Positions 52,035 through 61,742 are shown, counted from the first letter of the stretch. The stretch is 64,000 bases of DNA from Rhodoferax sp. (GCA_008015235.1 SSFF01000015.1:152727-216726), one strand, 5' to 3'. The notes: generated by a model from the letters alone, not told the origin. Program-made: numbers and translations.

Positions 52035-53839
52035 TGGCGGCCTTGCCCACCAACTTTCTGAATATTCTGAAGGACAAGCTTGAGAAGGATTTCGTCCCGC
52101 ACTTGCCGGAACTTCTCAACAAGGAGCGGCCCAAGGCCGACCAGGACAAAAAGCAGCTTTCCCGAGCCTTCAGCGGTTTCGTCCTGCACAAGATGTTGAA
52201 CCTTGGCATTGCTGATGCTGCACAGTCCGTGGTGGATGACTTCGACGACAACGGCCTCGATGCGATCCACTACGAGACTGCGAGCAAGACGCTCTATCTG
52301 GTGCAGACCAAGTTCCGTGAGCGGGAGCAGTTCGACGAGGGCGATGCCATTCGTTTTCGCAGTGGTGTTGACCTGTTGCTTGGTCAACGTTACGACCGCT
52401 TCAATGCAAATGTCCAGTGCCGTAAGGATGAACTGGATAACGCCTTTGATGAAGCCGAGCGCATTCAACTGGTTGTCGCATACATCGGAACGGGTTTTTC
52501 AGCGCATGCCAATGCTGCGCTGAAGGAATTGACCGAAGACGAAGACCACCATGAAATCGGGCGCTTGCAGGCCGACATTGCAGAGTACGGCCCGGACAAG
52601 GTTCAAGCCGATCTGTTGGCCGAACAAAGCGTCGGCGTGGTGAACGACAGCCTGCGATTGACCAAGTGGCAGCACCTCGGGGGGCACCGTGATACGCACA
52701 TCGGCGTGGCGCTGGTCTCTGATCTGGTGGAGCTGCACAAGAAGCACAAGAAGGCACTGTACGAACGCAACATTCGGTACTTCCTTGGCTCGCGTGAATC
52801 GGATGTCAACAGGTCGATTCAGGACACCTTGCGCACAGCTCCGGATGAGTTCTTCTACCTGAACAATGGCATCACCGCCTTGGCCGATCAGGTTGAGGCA
52901 CCGCAAGGCACCAAGGCCAACAAGCGATTGCGCCTGCGCGGCCTGTCAGTCATCAACGGTGCGCAGACGATTTCATCAGCAGCAGAGTTCGTCGCGCAAA
53001 ACCCGCTCTCGGATATTTCCAATGCCAAAGTCTTGGTGACGATCATCAAGGCCGATTCGGAGGGCAAGTTCGGACGCTCCGTTACGCGAGCACGAAATCA
53101 TCAGAACCCCGTTTCGACCGGCAACTTCGCATCCCTTGACCCTCGGCAAGAAGAGCTACGCCGCGAGTTGGCCTACCTTGGTTACAGCTACCACTACCGG
53201 CCAGAAGCTACGCCTCGTAACGCGGAGGTGTCGGCCAACATCATCACCATCGAACAAGCCATGAAGGCATTGGCCTTGTTCGAGGTGGATTCTCGCTACC
53301 CGTACTGGCTCAAGAACGAAATTTCCCGGTTCCAAAACGCTGAGTCCAGTGAGTACCAATCACTGTTCACGCAGACGCTGACCGGTGCGCAACTCGTCAA
53401 CAAGGTGAAATTCTTCCGCTTTGTTCGAGACGTACTTGCCTCCAATGCCGCCGCGACAAGAGGGGCCGAAGGGCTTTTCTACAAACACGGAGCTTTTGTG
53501 GTGGCCGCTGTCCTGGCTAAGCGTTGCCGCACCCGAGTCAATGAAGTGGATGTTTTGAAGCAGACACAGCTCAATGAGTTACTAAGCGCACCTCTCGATC
53601 AATGTCGGCAGGGCTGCTGGGACAAGGCTCGACCGTTGGTTGGTCAAGGGCGCAGCGTGTTGTCGTACTTTCAGAATCAGGGCAGTACGGTACGTTTACT
53701 GGACGGCTGTATGTCTGCAATCTACGGGCTTGAACAAGCAGAGGCGTATCAGGCGGTGAAGCAGGTCACAGATCGGAGAGAGGCCTTTCCACAGGAAAGA
53801 GTCTTCCGTTATCTGACAACCCAAGCCCCACAGATTTGA
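52034..53839 (+). CDS. AIPR-family (abortive phage-infection-type) protein
   Basis: A 601-residue protein. AIPR signatures: FFYLNNGITALADQVE and VINGAQTISSA near residue 276-315, and RARNHQNPVSTGNFASLDP near 353. An N-terminal nuclease-like segment near residue 75-95 has VVDDFDDNGLDAIHYETASK followed by LYLVQTKFRERE, a D...QxK arrangement resembling Mrr-like PD-(D/E)XK cores. GGGAGG lies seven bases before ATG 52034. AIPR proteins are associated with phage-resistance; the mechanism is not established to my knowledge. The 9-bp gap to the methyltransferase gene points to one transcript. Confidence 0.85.
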   Translation: MAALPTNFLNILKDKLEKDFVPHLPELLNKERPKADQDKKQLSRAFSGFVLHKMLNLGIADAAQSVVDDFDDNGLDAIHYETASKTLYLVQTKFREREQFDEGDAIRFRSGVDLLLGQRYDRFNANVQCRKDELDNAFDEAERIQLVVAYIGTGFSAHANAALKELTEDEDHHEIGRLQADIAEYGPDKVQADLLAEQSVGVVNDSLRLTKWQHLGGHRDTHIGVALVSDLVELHKKHKKALYERNIRYFLGSRESDVNRSIQDTLRTAPDEFFYLNNGITALADQVEAPQGTKANKRLRLRGLSVINGAQTISSAAEFVAQNPLSDISNAKVLVTIIKADSEGKFGRSVTRARNHQNPVSTGNFASLDPRQEELRRELAYLGYSYHYRPEATPRNAEVSANIITIEQAMKALALFEVDSRYPYWLKNEISRFQNAESSEYQSLFTQTLTGAQLVNKVKFFRFVRDVLASNAAATRGAEGLFYKHGAFVVAAVLAKRCRTRVNEVDVLKQTQLNELLSAPLDQCRQGCWDKARPLVGQGRSVLSYFQNQGSTVRLLDGCMSAIYGLEQAEAYQAVKQVTDRREAFPQERVFRYLTTQAPQI

Positions 53840-53848
53840 GGAAACATA

Positions 53849-55585
53849 ATGAGAAAAAAGCTAGAGTTAACATGGTTCGGCAAGGATGCCAAGTCAAAAC
53901 TAGAGCCAAGGATTTTGCAAGCCGATGCTTCCCTTAGCCACCACGCAAATCGTCGAGTATCCGAAAATGATGTGTTCGACAATTATCTGATCCGTGGTGA
54001 TAACCTTCTGGCGCTTAAAGCTCTAGAGGCGGACTTTGCTGGGAAGATAAAGTGCGTCTACATTGATCCACCATTTAACACAAAGCAGGCATTTGAACAT
54101 TACGATGATGGCGTAGAGCACTCACTTTGGCTCTCGCTCATGCGTGATCGGTTGGAAATACTTTTTAGATTGCTCTCAAAGGAAGGAAGTCTCTTCGTTC
54201 ACATTGATGACAATGAGTTGGGCTATTTAATTGTTATTCTGGATGAAATTTTTGGGCGGTCTAATCGGGTAGGAGTTATAACATTTAAGCAGAGTTCGGC
54301 ATCAGGCCCCAAGGCTGTAAATCCTGGGCTAGTGACAACAAATAACTACATCCTCTATTACGTAAAGGACAAATCATCCTGGAACCCAAATAAAGTATTT
54401 GTCCCAACGGGGCGCGATGATCGGTATTCAAAATTCATTGACGGCTTTGAGGATGGCCATAAAAAATGGAAGCTGATTAGCTTAAAGGAGGCCTTTTTAA
54501 GGAGTGCGAAACTTATCACGTGGGATGATGCCAAGAAGAAATTTCTCGACAAGCTTGAAGAGAAACTTAGTGATTTTGTGTTGGAGAATGCTGCGCGTGT
54601 AGTCAGAACGGCGCGGGTGGCCGCCAAGGACGTGAATGAATCCGCTCGTGGAGCACTTGCCAGATCCAATGAGTTTCCTGGCGAAGTACAGTGCAGCCCA
54701 CGCGAAGATAAAGATGACTACTACTTCCTAAACGGGGAGCAGCTGATTTTTTATAAATCAAAGACAAAGATTATTGATGGTAAGACTTGCACAGCATCTC
54801 CGCTGACCAATCTTTGGGATGATCTGCTTTCAAATAACCTTCACAACGAAGGCGGGGTAAGCTTTCCAAATGGAAAAAAGCCTGAGGCCTTGATTAAACG
54901 TTGCCTGGAGCTGTCAACTGAAGCTGGTGATCTTGTTTTGGACTCTTTCGGTGGCTCCGGCACAACGGCCGCAGTGGCCCATAAAATGAGGCGCCGATGG
55001 ATTACCGTAGAGCTTGGCGACCACTGTAACTCGCACATACTGCCTCGCCTAAAACGAGTTGTAGAAGGTGAAGATGAAAGTGGAATCACCGCTGCTGTTG
55101 GCTGGGAAGGCGGGGGTGGTTTTAGATACTACCGTCTTGCTCCCAGCATGTTGCAGCAAGATCGTTGGGGCAACTGGATCATCAACAAGGAATACAACGC
55201 CGAAATGCTCGCGGCGGCGATCTGCAAGCTGGAAGGATTCACTTACGCGCCTAACGATGCTCACTACTGGCAGCACGGCTACAGCACCGAGGCAGACTTC
55301 ATCTATGTCACGACGCAGACACTCAATGGCGACCAGTTACAAGCCTTGAGCGACGAGGTGGGAGAAGGGCGCAGTCTGCTGGTGTGTTGCGCGGCCTATC
55401 GTGGCTCGGCAGATCGCTTTGCCAACCTCACGCTCAAGAAGATTCCAAAAATGGTCCTGAGCAAGTGCGAGTGGGGCCATGACGACTACAGCCTGAATGT
55501 TGAGAATCTGCCAATGCAGCAGAAGCCGAAAGCTGAGCCGCCACGTCAAGGTGGCCTGTTTGGCAATGGGGAGGACCGCGCATGA
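53849..55585 (+). CDS. Beta-class N6-adenine DNA methyltransferase (type III Mod-like)
   Basis: A 578-residue methyltransferase. Motif IV: KCVYIDPPFNTKQAFEHYDD near residue 71 precedes motif I LVLDSFGGSGTTAAVAHKM near 365, the order of beta-class enzymes, so it methylates adenine N6. The region between carries the target-recognition domain. Base composition is mosaic: codons up to about 55070 are AT-rich (the row 54181-54240 has 22 G or C of 60), whereas the C-terminal third resembles the neighbours (row 55201-55260 has 35 of 60). Its stop overlaps the next start (ATGA). It probably protects host DNA against the Res-like protein of the operon. Confidence 0.9.
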   Translation: MRKKLELTWFGKDAKSKLEPRILQADASLSHHANRRVSENDVFDNYLIRGDNLLALKALEADFAGKIKCVYIDPPFNTKQAFEHYDDGVEHSLWLSLMRDRLEILFRLLSKEGSLFVHIDDNELGYLIVILDEIFGRSNRVGVITFKQSSASGPKAVNPGLVTTNNYILYYVKDKSSWNPNKVFVPTGRDDRYSKFIDGFEDGHKKWKLISLKEAFLRSAKLITWDDAKKKFLDKLEEKLSDFVLENAARVVRTARVAAKDVNESARGALARSNEFPGEVQCSPREDKDDYYFLNGEQLIFYKSKTKIIDGKTCTASPLTNLWDDLLSNNLHNEGGVSFPNGKKPEALIKRCLELSTEAGDLVLDSFGGSGTTAAVAHKMRRRWITVELGDHCNSHILPRLKRVVEGEDESGITAAVGWEGGGGFRYYRLAPSMLQQDRWGNWIINKEYNAEMLAAAICKLEGFTYAPNDAHYWQHGYSTEADFIYVTTQTLNGDQLQALSDEVGEGRSLLVCCAAYRGSADRFANLTLKKIPKMVLSKCEWGHDDYSLNVENLPMQQKPKAEPPRQGGLFGNGEDRA

Positions 55586-58377
55586 CTCACAGTTACCCCG
55601 GCTCGCGCTGGTGGAAGTTCGATTTCCACAATCACACGCCCGCGTCCTTGGACTACCGGGGTGACAAGACCATTACGCCGCGCCAGTGGTTGCAAAACTA
55701 CCTAGACAAGGGCATTCAATGCATTGTCGTCACCGACCACAACACAGGCGGCTGGATTGACAAGCTGAAAGCGGAACTCGAAACGTTGCGGCAGCAAGAT
55801 GCCGCGACCTGGGGCAGCATGACGATCTTTCCGGGCATGGAGTTGTCGTGTAGCGGCGGCGTGCATCTGATGGTGATTCTTGACCCAAGCAAGAGCACCT
55901 CGGACATTGACGCCATCCGTGGCAGCGTTGGTTACACGGGTACGCCGGGTGACAGTGATGCAGTGACCAGCCAAAGCGTTGAGCAAGTTATCCGTGCCAT
56001 CCAGTCAGCGGGTGGGGTCGCTTGCGCCGCGCACGTCGATCAACCAAAAGGCTTGCTAACCTCACTGACCGATCACAACACCTTACGGCCCATTTTCAAG
56101 CTGCTGGATGCCATCGAGATCATTGATCCGACAGCGAGCTGTTTGCAACCGCATTCTGCTGCCTTGGCGAACTTGGCATCTGTGCTCGGTTCGGACAGTC
56201 ATCAACCCAGTGACATCGGCCGGGGCTACACGTGGGTGAAGATGTCAGCCCCCTCCATCGAGGGCTTGAAGTTGGCGCTGCTTGATCCCGAGTCAGCCAT
56301 CCGCCGTAGCGACCAATGCACCAACTACCCGCAGCAACTGAATCATCCGAAGATCAAAAGCATCACGGTTGAGAAGCTGCGGCTACGTCAGAAAGACCCG
56401 CTAACGATTCACTTCAACCCCAGCTACAACGCCTTGATTGGTGGCCGTGGTAGCGGCAAGTCCACCATACTGGAATGCCTGCGCTTGGGATTGGCACGCG
56501 AAAACGAACTCTTGACCGGGCGTTCTGACGGGGCGCTCAAGCAATCCTTCGAGAACTTCAAGAAAGAGAAAACGGGCCGCAATCAGCCAGGCATGATGCT
56601 GCATGACTCCCGTATCACGGTCGAGGTGTCCAAGGGCCAAGGCGATCTGGAAGAGCGGTTTGAGTACCGTTGGATGAAAGGGGCTGATGCCAAGTTCGCG
56701 GTGTCGGTGCGGCGTTGGGATAGCGGCGCATGGCAGGCAACGCAACTGACCGAAGAACAGGCCCGTAGCAACTTTCCTGTGAAGCTCTTCAGCCAGAAGC
56801 AGATTCTCGCGTTGGCCGACAACCCGCAGCATCTGATTCAGTACATCGACGACGTGTTGGGCGGCAGCAAGGAGGCTTGGGCTCAAGGCTTTGCCGTCAA
56901 GCGCGAGGCCGTAAACGTTGCCAGAAAACGTGTTCGCACGCTGGAGGCTGAGATTGCTCAGAAGCCCGCTGTCGAGCTTCAGTACAAGGAGGCATCGCGC
57001 AAGGCAAAGGTCTTTGCATCCTCAAACTTTGGCGTTGCCCTCAAGGCGTACCAGCGTGCAGGCAAACAGCAGCGGGCGGTACAGGAATTCTTCAAGCAGC
57101 TTGGCGAGGATGTTCAGTCGCTGCAAACCAGTGCTGCGGAAGCAGCGAGCCTAAAGAATCTGGCACTTACCGACTTCGAGGCCACGACTCCCGCCGAACA
57201 AGCAGAGAAGGCGGCAACGGAAGCCTTGACCCAGAAGCTGGTTGGTAGCTTTGACCAGATCACGGCTTTGGTCGCCAGCATGCAGGCAGACCTCGCGGCA
57301 GCGCAGGCAGCGAGTGATGCGAGCGCATGGCATCAAGAAAATAAAGTACATCTGGACGAGTACGCACGCATCGTGGCGGAGCTCAAGGCCCAAGGCATTA
57401 CCAATGCCGAAGATGCATCTCAGGCCGTGGCGCTGGAAGAGAAGCTGAAGAAGCAGTTGGATCAGTTCAACACCGTCAGCACCAATCTTGAGCAAGCGCG
57501 CAAAGCTGTTGTGGATGCTCAAGCCGCGTTGCACCAGGAGCGCCAAGGGTTGACCACGCTGCGGCAGGACTTTCTAAATCAGGTTCTGGTGAATGTGCCC
57601 GCATTAAAGATCACACTGAACAGCATGGCGGATGCCGAAGCCGGTGCCACCAGTCTGCGTGAGATTCTTCGCATTGAAACGGAAGGTACTTTCGTCAAGG
57701 AAATCTATGGTGAGACCGACGACGATCCGCCCAAGCCGTGCGGCATGGTCTGGGACTTGGTGAATCCGGCCTTGGCGTCCTCTGTTCCTGAGCGGTTGCA
57801 AGAGATCAAGCAATCTCTTGAAGAGATGAACGAGCAGGTGCTGAACACCAAGCTGCACGGAAAGTTTGTGAAAAAGCTGAAGGATATGAAGCCGGAGGTC
57901 GCTTCGGTGGTCTTTGACGAATTGGCCGCGTGGTTCCCCGAAGATGCCGTTGACCTCCAGTACAAGCGTGACGAATCAAGTTCGTTCCAGAGCCTTCAGC
58001 AGGCATCGGCAGGCCAGAAAACCGCTGCAATCCTGTCATTCTTGTTGGCACACGGTAGCGAGCCGTTGCTGATGGATCAACCCGAAGATGACTTGGACAA
58101 CGCGCTGGTCTCCCAACTGGTGGTAGCCCAGCTCAGGAATAACAAAAATCGTCGCCAATTGATTGTCATTACCCATAACGCCAACATCGTCGTGAACGGC
58201 GATGCCGAGCTGGTCATGCCCATGGAATTCGTGGGCGGCCAGATCGTGAACAACACAGCGGGTGGGCTACAGGAGAGGTCTGTGAGAAAGAAGGTCTGCG
58301 AAATCATGGAAGGCGGTGAAAAGGCCTTCGAGCAACGCTACAAGCGGATTCTGAAAGATATGGAGCGCACGGCATGA
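55582..58377 (+). CDS. PHP-domain AAA/SMC-like ATPase (TrlF type)
   Basis: A 931-residue protein. N-terminal PHP phosphoesterase: WKFDFHNHTPAS near residue 15, CIVVTDHNTGGW, CAAHVDQPKGL and LGSDSHQPSDIGRGYTWV give the metal-binding His/Asp set. ABC/SMC-like ATPase: Walker A LIGGRGSGKSTILECLRLG near 290, coiled coil (about 440-700), signature-like QQASAGQKTAAILSFLLA, Walker B EPLLMDQPEDDLDNALV and switch His in IVITHNANIVV. The composite suggests an SMC-like nuclease. Coupled by ATGA on both sides. The TrlF name follows the PHP-AAA layout. Confidence 0.87.
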   Translation: MTHSYPGSRWWKFDFHNHTPASLDYRGDKTITPRQWLQNYLDKGIQCIVVTDHNTGGWIDKLKAELETLRQQDAATWGSMTIFPGMELSCSGGVHLMVILDPSKSTSDIDAIRGSVGYTGTPGDSDAVTSQSVEQVIRAIQSAGGVACAAHVDQPKGLLTSLTDHNTLRPIFKLLDAIEIIDPTASCLQPHSAALANLASVLGSDSHQPSDIGRGYTWVKMSAPSIEGLKLALLDPESAIRRSDQCTNYPQQLNHPKIKSITVEKLRLRQKDPLTIHFNPSYNALIGGRGSGKSTILECLRLGLARENELLTGRSDGALKQSFENFKKEKTGRNQPGMMLHDSRITVEVSKGQGDLEERFEYRWMKGADAKFAVSVRRWDSGAWQATQLTEEQARSNFPVKLFSQKQILALADNPQHLIQYIDDVLGGSKEAWAQGFAVKREAVNVARKRVRTLEAEIAQKPAVELQYKEASRKAKVFASSNFGVALKAYQRAGKQQRAVQEFFKQLGEDVQSLQTSAAEAASLKNLALTDFEATTPAEQAEKAATEALTQKLVGSFDQITALVASMQADLAAAQAASDASAWHQENKVHLDEYARIVAELKAQGITNAEDASQAVALEEKLKKQLDQFNTVSTNLEQARKAVVDAQAALHQERQGLTTLRQDFLNQVLVNVPALKITLNSMADAEAGATSLREILRIETEGTFVKEIYGETDDDPPKPCGMVWDLVNPALASSVPERLQEIKQSLEEMNEQVLNTKLHGKFVKKLKDMKPEVASVVFDELAAWFPEDAVDLQYKRDESSSFQSLQQASAGQKTAAILSFLLAHGSEPLLMDQPEDDLDNALVSQLVVAQLRNNKNRRQLIVITHNANIVVNGDAELVMPMEFVGGQIVNNTAGGLQERSVRKKVCEIMEGGEKAFEQRYKRILKDMERTA

Positions 58378-61139
58378 GTACAGAAAAAATCGTGCGCACA
58401 GTGGCTGGGCGCCTGAGCCTGCGCGAGCCGCAAGCCGTTAGCCTGGAACGATTGCGCATCGCGCTGGAATCAGTGCCAGCGTTGCGTGACTCGAAAGCGC
58501 GCTCAGCGGAAGAACTGAAGGCCATGCAGGAAGCTCTGAAAGCTGAGTTTCCGAAGTTGACAGACTTCGAGCGCGACTTTCCGTCCTTGTGCTTTGCGCT
58601 GGCAACGGGTGTCGGCAAGACGCGCCTGATGGGAGCGTTCATCAGCTACCTGCATGCAGCCTACGGCTACAAGCACTTCTTTGTGCTGGCGCCGAACCTC
58701 ACGATCTACGACAAGCTGATCCGGGACTTCAGTGACACAACCGGGCCGAAGTACGTCTTCAAGGGCATTGCGGACTTTGCCGTTGAAGCCCCGGAGGTGA
58801 TTACGGGCGAGACCTACGAACAAAAGGGTGACTTGGTTTCACAGGCGATTGATGCGCCCGTTCAGATCAACATCTTCAACATCTCGAAGATCAATTCGGA
58901 GGTTCGTGGCGGCAAAGCACCGAAGATCAAGCGGCTTTCTGAATACCTCGGTCAAAGTTATTTTGAGTACCTGGCTGGTTTGCCAGACCTCGTACTCATC
59001 ATGGACGAGTCGCACCGCTACCGTGCCAGTGCCGGAATACGGGCACTAAACGAGCTGAAACCGTTGCTGGGCCTTGAACTGACGGCGACACCCTTCACTG
59101 AAGGAACGAGAGGCCCGGTACCGTTCAAGAACGTGGTGATGGACTATCCCTTGGCGCTCGCCATCGAAGACGGCTTCGTCAAAGAGCCCGCCGTGGTGAC
59201 GCAGCAGAACTTCAACCCTGCTGACCACAGTGCGGAGCAATTGGAGCGCATCAAGCTCATGGACGGCATCCGTGTTCATGAAGAAACCAAGGTGCATCTG
59301 CTGACCTATGCAGAGCAGACCGGCCAGAAGCCCGTGAAGCCGTTCATGCTGGTGATCGCCCGCGACACCACCCATGCTGCCGCACTGTTGGGCACGATAG
59401 AAGGCCTGTTTGATGGGCAATACAAGGGCAAGGTGATTCAGGTCGATAGCAGCAAATCTGGCGCGGAAGAGGAAGAAATGATCCGTCGCCTGCTGCTGGT
59501 GGAGAGCTACACCGAGCCGACCGAAATCGTGATTCACGTCAATATGCTGAAAGAAGGCTGGGACGTGACAAACCTCTACACCATTGTTCCGTTACGAGCG
59601 GCCAATGCGCGTACCTTGATCGAGCAATCCATTGGGCGTGGTCTGCGTTTGCCCTATGGCCGCAAGACCGGTGTTGAGGTGGTGGATCGCCTGAACATCA
59701 TCGCGCATGATAGGTTTAAGGAAGTCATCGACGAGGCGGGCAAAGGCGACTCGCCGATTCGTCTGAAAGAACTGAAGCTGGAGCCGACTGATAACAACGG
59801 AAACCGGTTGACTAGCCTTTCAGTGCCATCCAACACGTCAGTGATGCTCGGAATTTCTGGCGTAAAGGGTTCCGGCGCCGATGGCGCGGCAGTTGTCTCC
59901 TCAGGATATGGGCAAGGTGCAGGCGGCTCGGCCCAATCACCTGCGGTAGTTTTCACCGGCGAAGAACGCCGAATCGCCATGGTAGCCATGGATGCCGTTG
60001 CAGAGTTGGGCAAGAATCGAACCCTTGTACCCACCAGCACGGCGTTAGGCACAGCCAGCGTCCAAGAGAAGCTGACCCAATTGGTCATGGAACGACTGGT
60101 GCCGCAACAAGGCGAGTTGCTGGACACCATGTCCTCCAACGTCGAGGCTGTGGCCGAAGTGGTGAAGAAGTCAGTCGAGGTCTTTATCGACCAGACCATC
60201 GACATTCCGCGCATTACCGTTGTGCCGATTGGTCCGGTAAAGGGCGGCTATCGTAGCTTCACGCTGGATGTGTCGCGGATGAACTACCAAGCGACAGACC
60301 AACAACTGGTGTCGCAAGGTCTGCAATCAGGCCGTCAACTGACCTACGGCGAGGCCGCCGTGATCGAAGAGACCCGTCTTGAAGACTACATCGTCCGCGA
60401 ACTCATCAACTACGATGACGTGTCCTATGACGATCATGCTGATCTGATCTATGAACTCGCCGGTCAGGCAGTGGCGCATTTTCGCAGCAAGCAGCCTGAC
60501 GACGCCGCAGTTCACAACATCTTGGGCAACCATGGGCGTGCCATCGCGGAGAACATCCATCTTCAAATGGCGAAGCACTATGAGGAAGATTCAGCCGGTT
60601 CTGAGGTCATCGTCAGCCAAGGCTTCATGCCTTTGAAGCCCTGCGCCTTCACGGCGAAAGATGATGTTAAGCCTCTGCATTGGACACCTGACGACAAGCG
60701 CACCATCGGTCAGTATGTCTATGGCGGCTTTCAGCGTTGCGCCTACGCGTTTCAGAAGTTCCATTCGGACACCGAGCGCATCTTGGCCACTGTGCTGGAA
60801 CGCGAAGCACGCCGCTGGTTCCGGCCGGTGTCGGGCCAGTTCAACATCTATTACCGGTCTGGCGTGAATCAACCTGAGTACATCCCTGATTTCGTGGTGG
60901 CGTTAGAAGACATCACGCTGATGATCGAGACGAAGAAGGCCAAAGAAGTTTCTGAGGCCCAAGAGTCTGAAACCGACGTTAAGGCGAAAGCGGATCAAGC
61001 CGTGGTTTGGTGCAAGAACGCTTCTGATTACGCGCTTAAGGTCGGCGGAAAGCCTTGGGCATATCTATTGGTCCCGCACGATGCAGTGGCGCCAAACGTC
61101 ACCCTGCAGGGTTTAAGGTCGCGTTTTCAGATGAGCTGA
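58374..61139 (+). CDS. Type III restriction Res-like helicase-endonuclease
   Basis: A 921-residue protein. Superfamily 2 helicase: Walker A LCFALATGVGKTRLMGAFIS near residue 80, DESH box LVLIMDESHRYRASAGIRAL near 207, LELTATPFTEG (motif III) and LIEQSIGRGLRLPYGR (motif VI) near 415. The C-terminal PD-(D/E)XK nuclease has YIPDFVVALEDITLMIETKK near residue 836-855. This is the Res layout of type III enzymes, which need Mod for recognition. ATG overlaps the previous stop (ATGA). Last gene of the operon before the terminator at 61281. Confidence 0.9.
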   Translation: MSTEKIVRTVAGRLSLREPQAVSLERLRIALESVPALRDSKARSAEELKAMQEALKAEFPKLTDFERDFPSLCFALATGVGKTRLMGAFISYLHAAYGYKHFFVLAPNLTIYDKLIRDFSDTTGPKYVFKGIADFAVEAPEVITGETYEQKGDLVSQAIDAPVQINIFNISKINSEVRGGKAPKIKRLSEYLGQSYFEYLAGLPDLVLIMDESHRYRASAGIRALNELKPLLGLELTATPFTEGTRGPVPFKNVVMDYPLALAIEDGFVKEPAVVTQQNFNPADHSAEQLERIKLMDGIRVHEETKVHLLTYAEQTGQKPVKPFMLVIARDTTHAAALLGTIEGLFDGQYKGKVIQVDSSKSGAEEEEMIRRLLLVESYTEPTEIVIHVNMLKEGWDVTNLYTIVPLRAANARTLIEQSIGRGLRLPYGRKTGVEVVDRLNIIAHDRFKEVIDEAGKGDSPIRLKELKLEPTDNNGNRLTSLSVPSNTSVMLGISGVKGSGADGAAVVSSGYGQGAGGSAQSPAVVFTGEERRIAMVAMDAVAELGKNRTLVPTSTALGTASVQEKLTQLVMERLVPQQGELLDTMSSNVEAVAEVVKKSVEVFIDQTIDIPRITVVPIGPVKGGYRSFTLDVSRMNYQATDQQLVSQGLQSGRQLTYGEAAVIEETRLEDYIVRELINYDDVSYDDHADLIYELAGQAVAHFRSKQPDDAAVHNILGNHGRAIAENIHLQMAKHYEEDSAGSEVIVSQGFMPLKPCAFTAKDDVKPLHWTPDDKRTIGQYVYGGFQRCAYAFQKFHSDTERILATVLEREARRWFRPVSGQFNIYYRSGVNQPEYIPDFVVALEDITLMIETKKAKEVSEAQESETDVKAKADQAVVWCKNASDYALKVGGKPWAYLLVPHDAVAPNVTLQGLRSRFQMS

Positions 61140-61222
61140 TTAAACGAGGTTTCTGGACAATTCATCCACGCAAAGTTATTTCGAGCTGGTTCTGTTTGAG
61201 GGTGCCTGATAAATTTTAAATA

Positions 61223-61245
61223 GCACGGCACATGGTGCGCCGTGC
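61223..61245. repeat. Short inverted repeat after the defence operon
   Basis: GCACGGC and GCCGTGC surround a nine-base centre with a partial inner stem. It lies 84 bp beyond the Res stop and 36 bp before the operon terminator. It may be an mRNA 3-prime stability element; no other function is seen. Confidence 0.35.
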
Positions 61246-61280
61246 CACGCCGCTCATCAGTCAAGCGCGAATTCCTCACC

Positions 61281-61316
61281 AAAAGCCAAGGTGCTAACCC
61301 ACCTTGGCTTTTTTAT
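61281..61316 (+). terminator. Rho-independent terminator of the defence operon
   Basis: AAAAGCCAAGGTG pairs with CACCTTGGCTTTT (13 bp, 6-base loop), then TTTTATTT. It is the first strong terminator after the helicase-to-Res genes. Confidence 0.93.
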
Positions 61317-61372
61317 TTCTGGTGTTCGGTATTTGCGTTTGAAGGCGGCCCATTCAACACTGGAGAAATATC

Positions 61373-61678
61373 ATGTGCAAAGCAAATCAGGCTGCCACAA
61401 AAGATTCAAAGCCGAAATTTTCACTGGGCCATATTACGGCCACGCGAGGCGTCTTTGAGCATCTCGAACGTCATGGCGTTAATGCCAGCGAATATCTTGA
61501 TCGCCATGTTAGGGGCGATTGGGGTGATATTCCGCCAGAGGATGCCGCCGAAAATGAGTTCGCCGTCAATCGCCGGTTGCGCTTGCTTTCCAGCTACATG
61601 ATTGCTGGTGAGCGAGTCTGGATTATCACTGAGGCTGACAGAAGCGTGTCCACGCTACTTTTTCCGAGCGAGTACTGA
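61373..61678 (+). CDS. Small island protein of unknown function
   Basis: A 101-residue protein starting MCKANQAATKDSKPKFSLGH and containing ATRGVFEHLERHGVNASEYL and DRHVRGDWGDIPPEDAAENE. Proteins with this layout occur in conjugative and integrative elements, sometimes labelled as restriction-related without clear basis. GGAGAAATATC precedes the ATG. Its own terminator follows. Function unknown. Confidence 0.75.
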   Translation: MCKANQAATKDSKPKFSLGHITATRGVFEHLERHGVNASEYLDRHVRGDWGDIPPEDAAENEFAVNRRLRLLSSYMIAGERVWIITEADRSVSTLLFPSEY

Positions 61679-61716
61679 GGGCTCGGCGAGCATTAACGCC
61701 CTGTGACAAACTTTTT

Positions 61717-61742
61717 GCCGCACGACTTGTGCGGCTTTTTTT
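61717..61742 (+). terminator. Rho-independent terminator after the small island gene
   Basis: GCCGCAC pairs with GTGCGGC (5-base loop GACTT), followed by seven T. It lies 38 bp beyond the stop of the 101-residue protein and before the recombinase gene. Confidence 0.9.
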
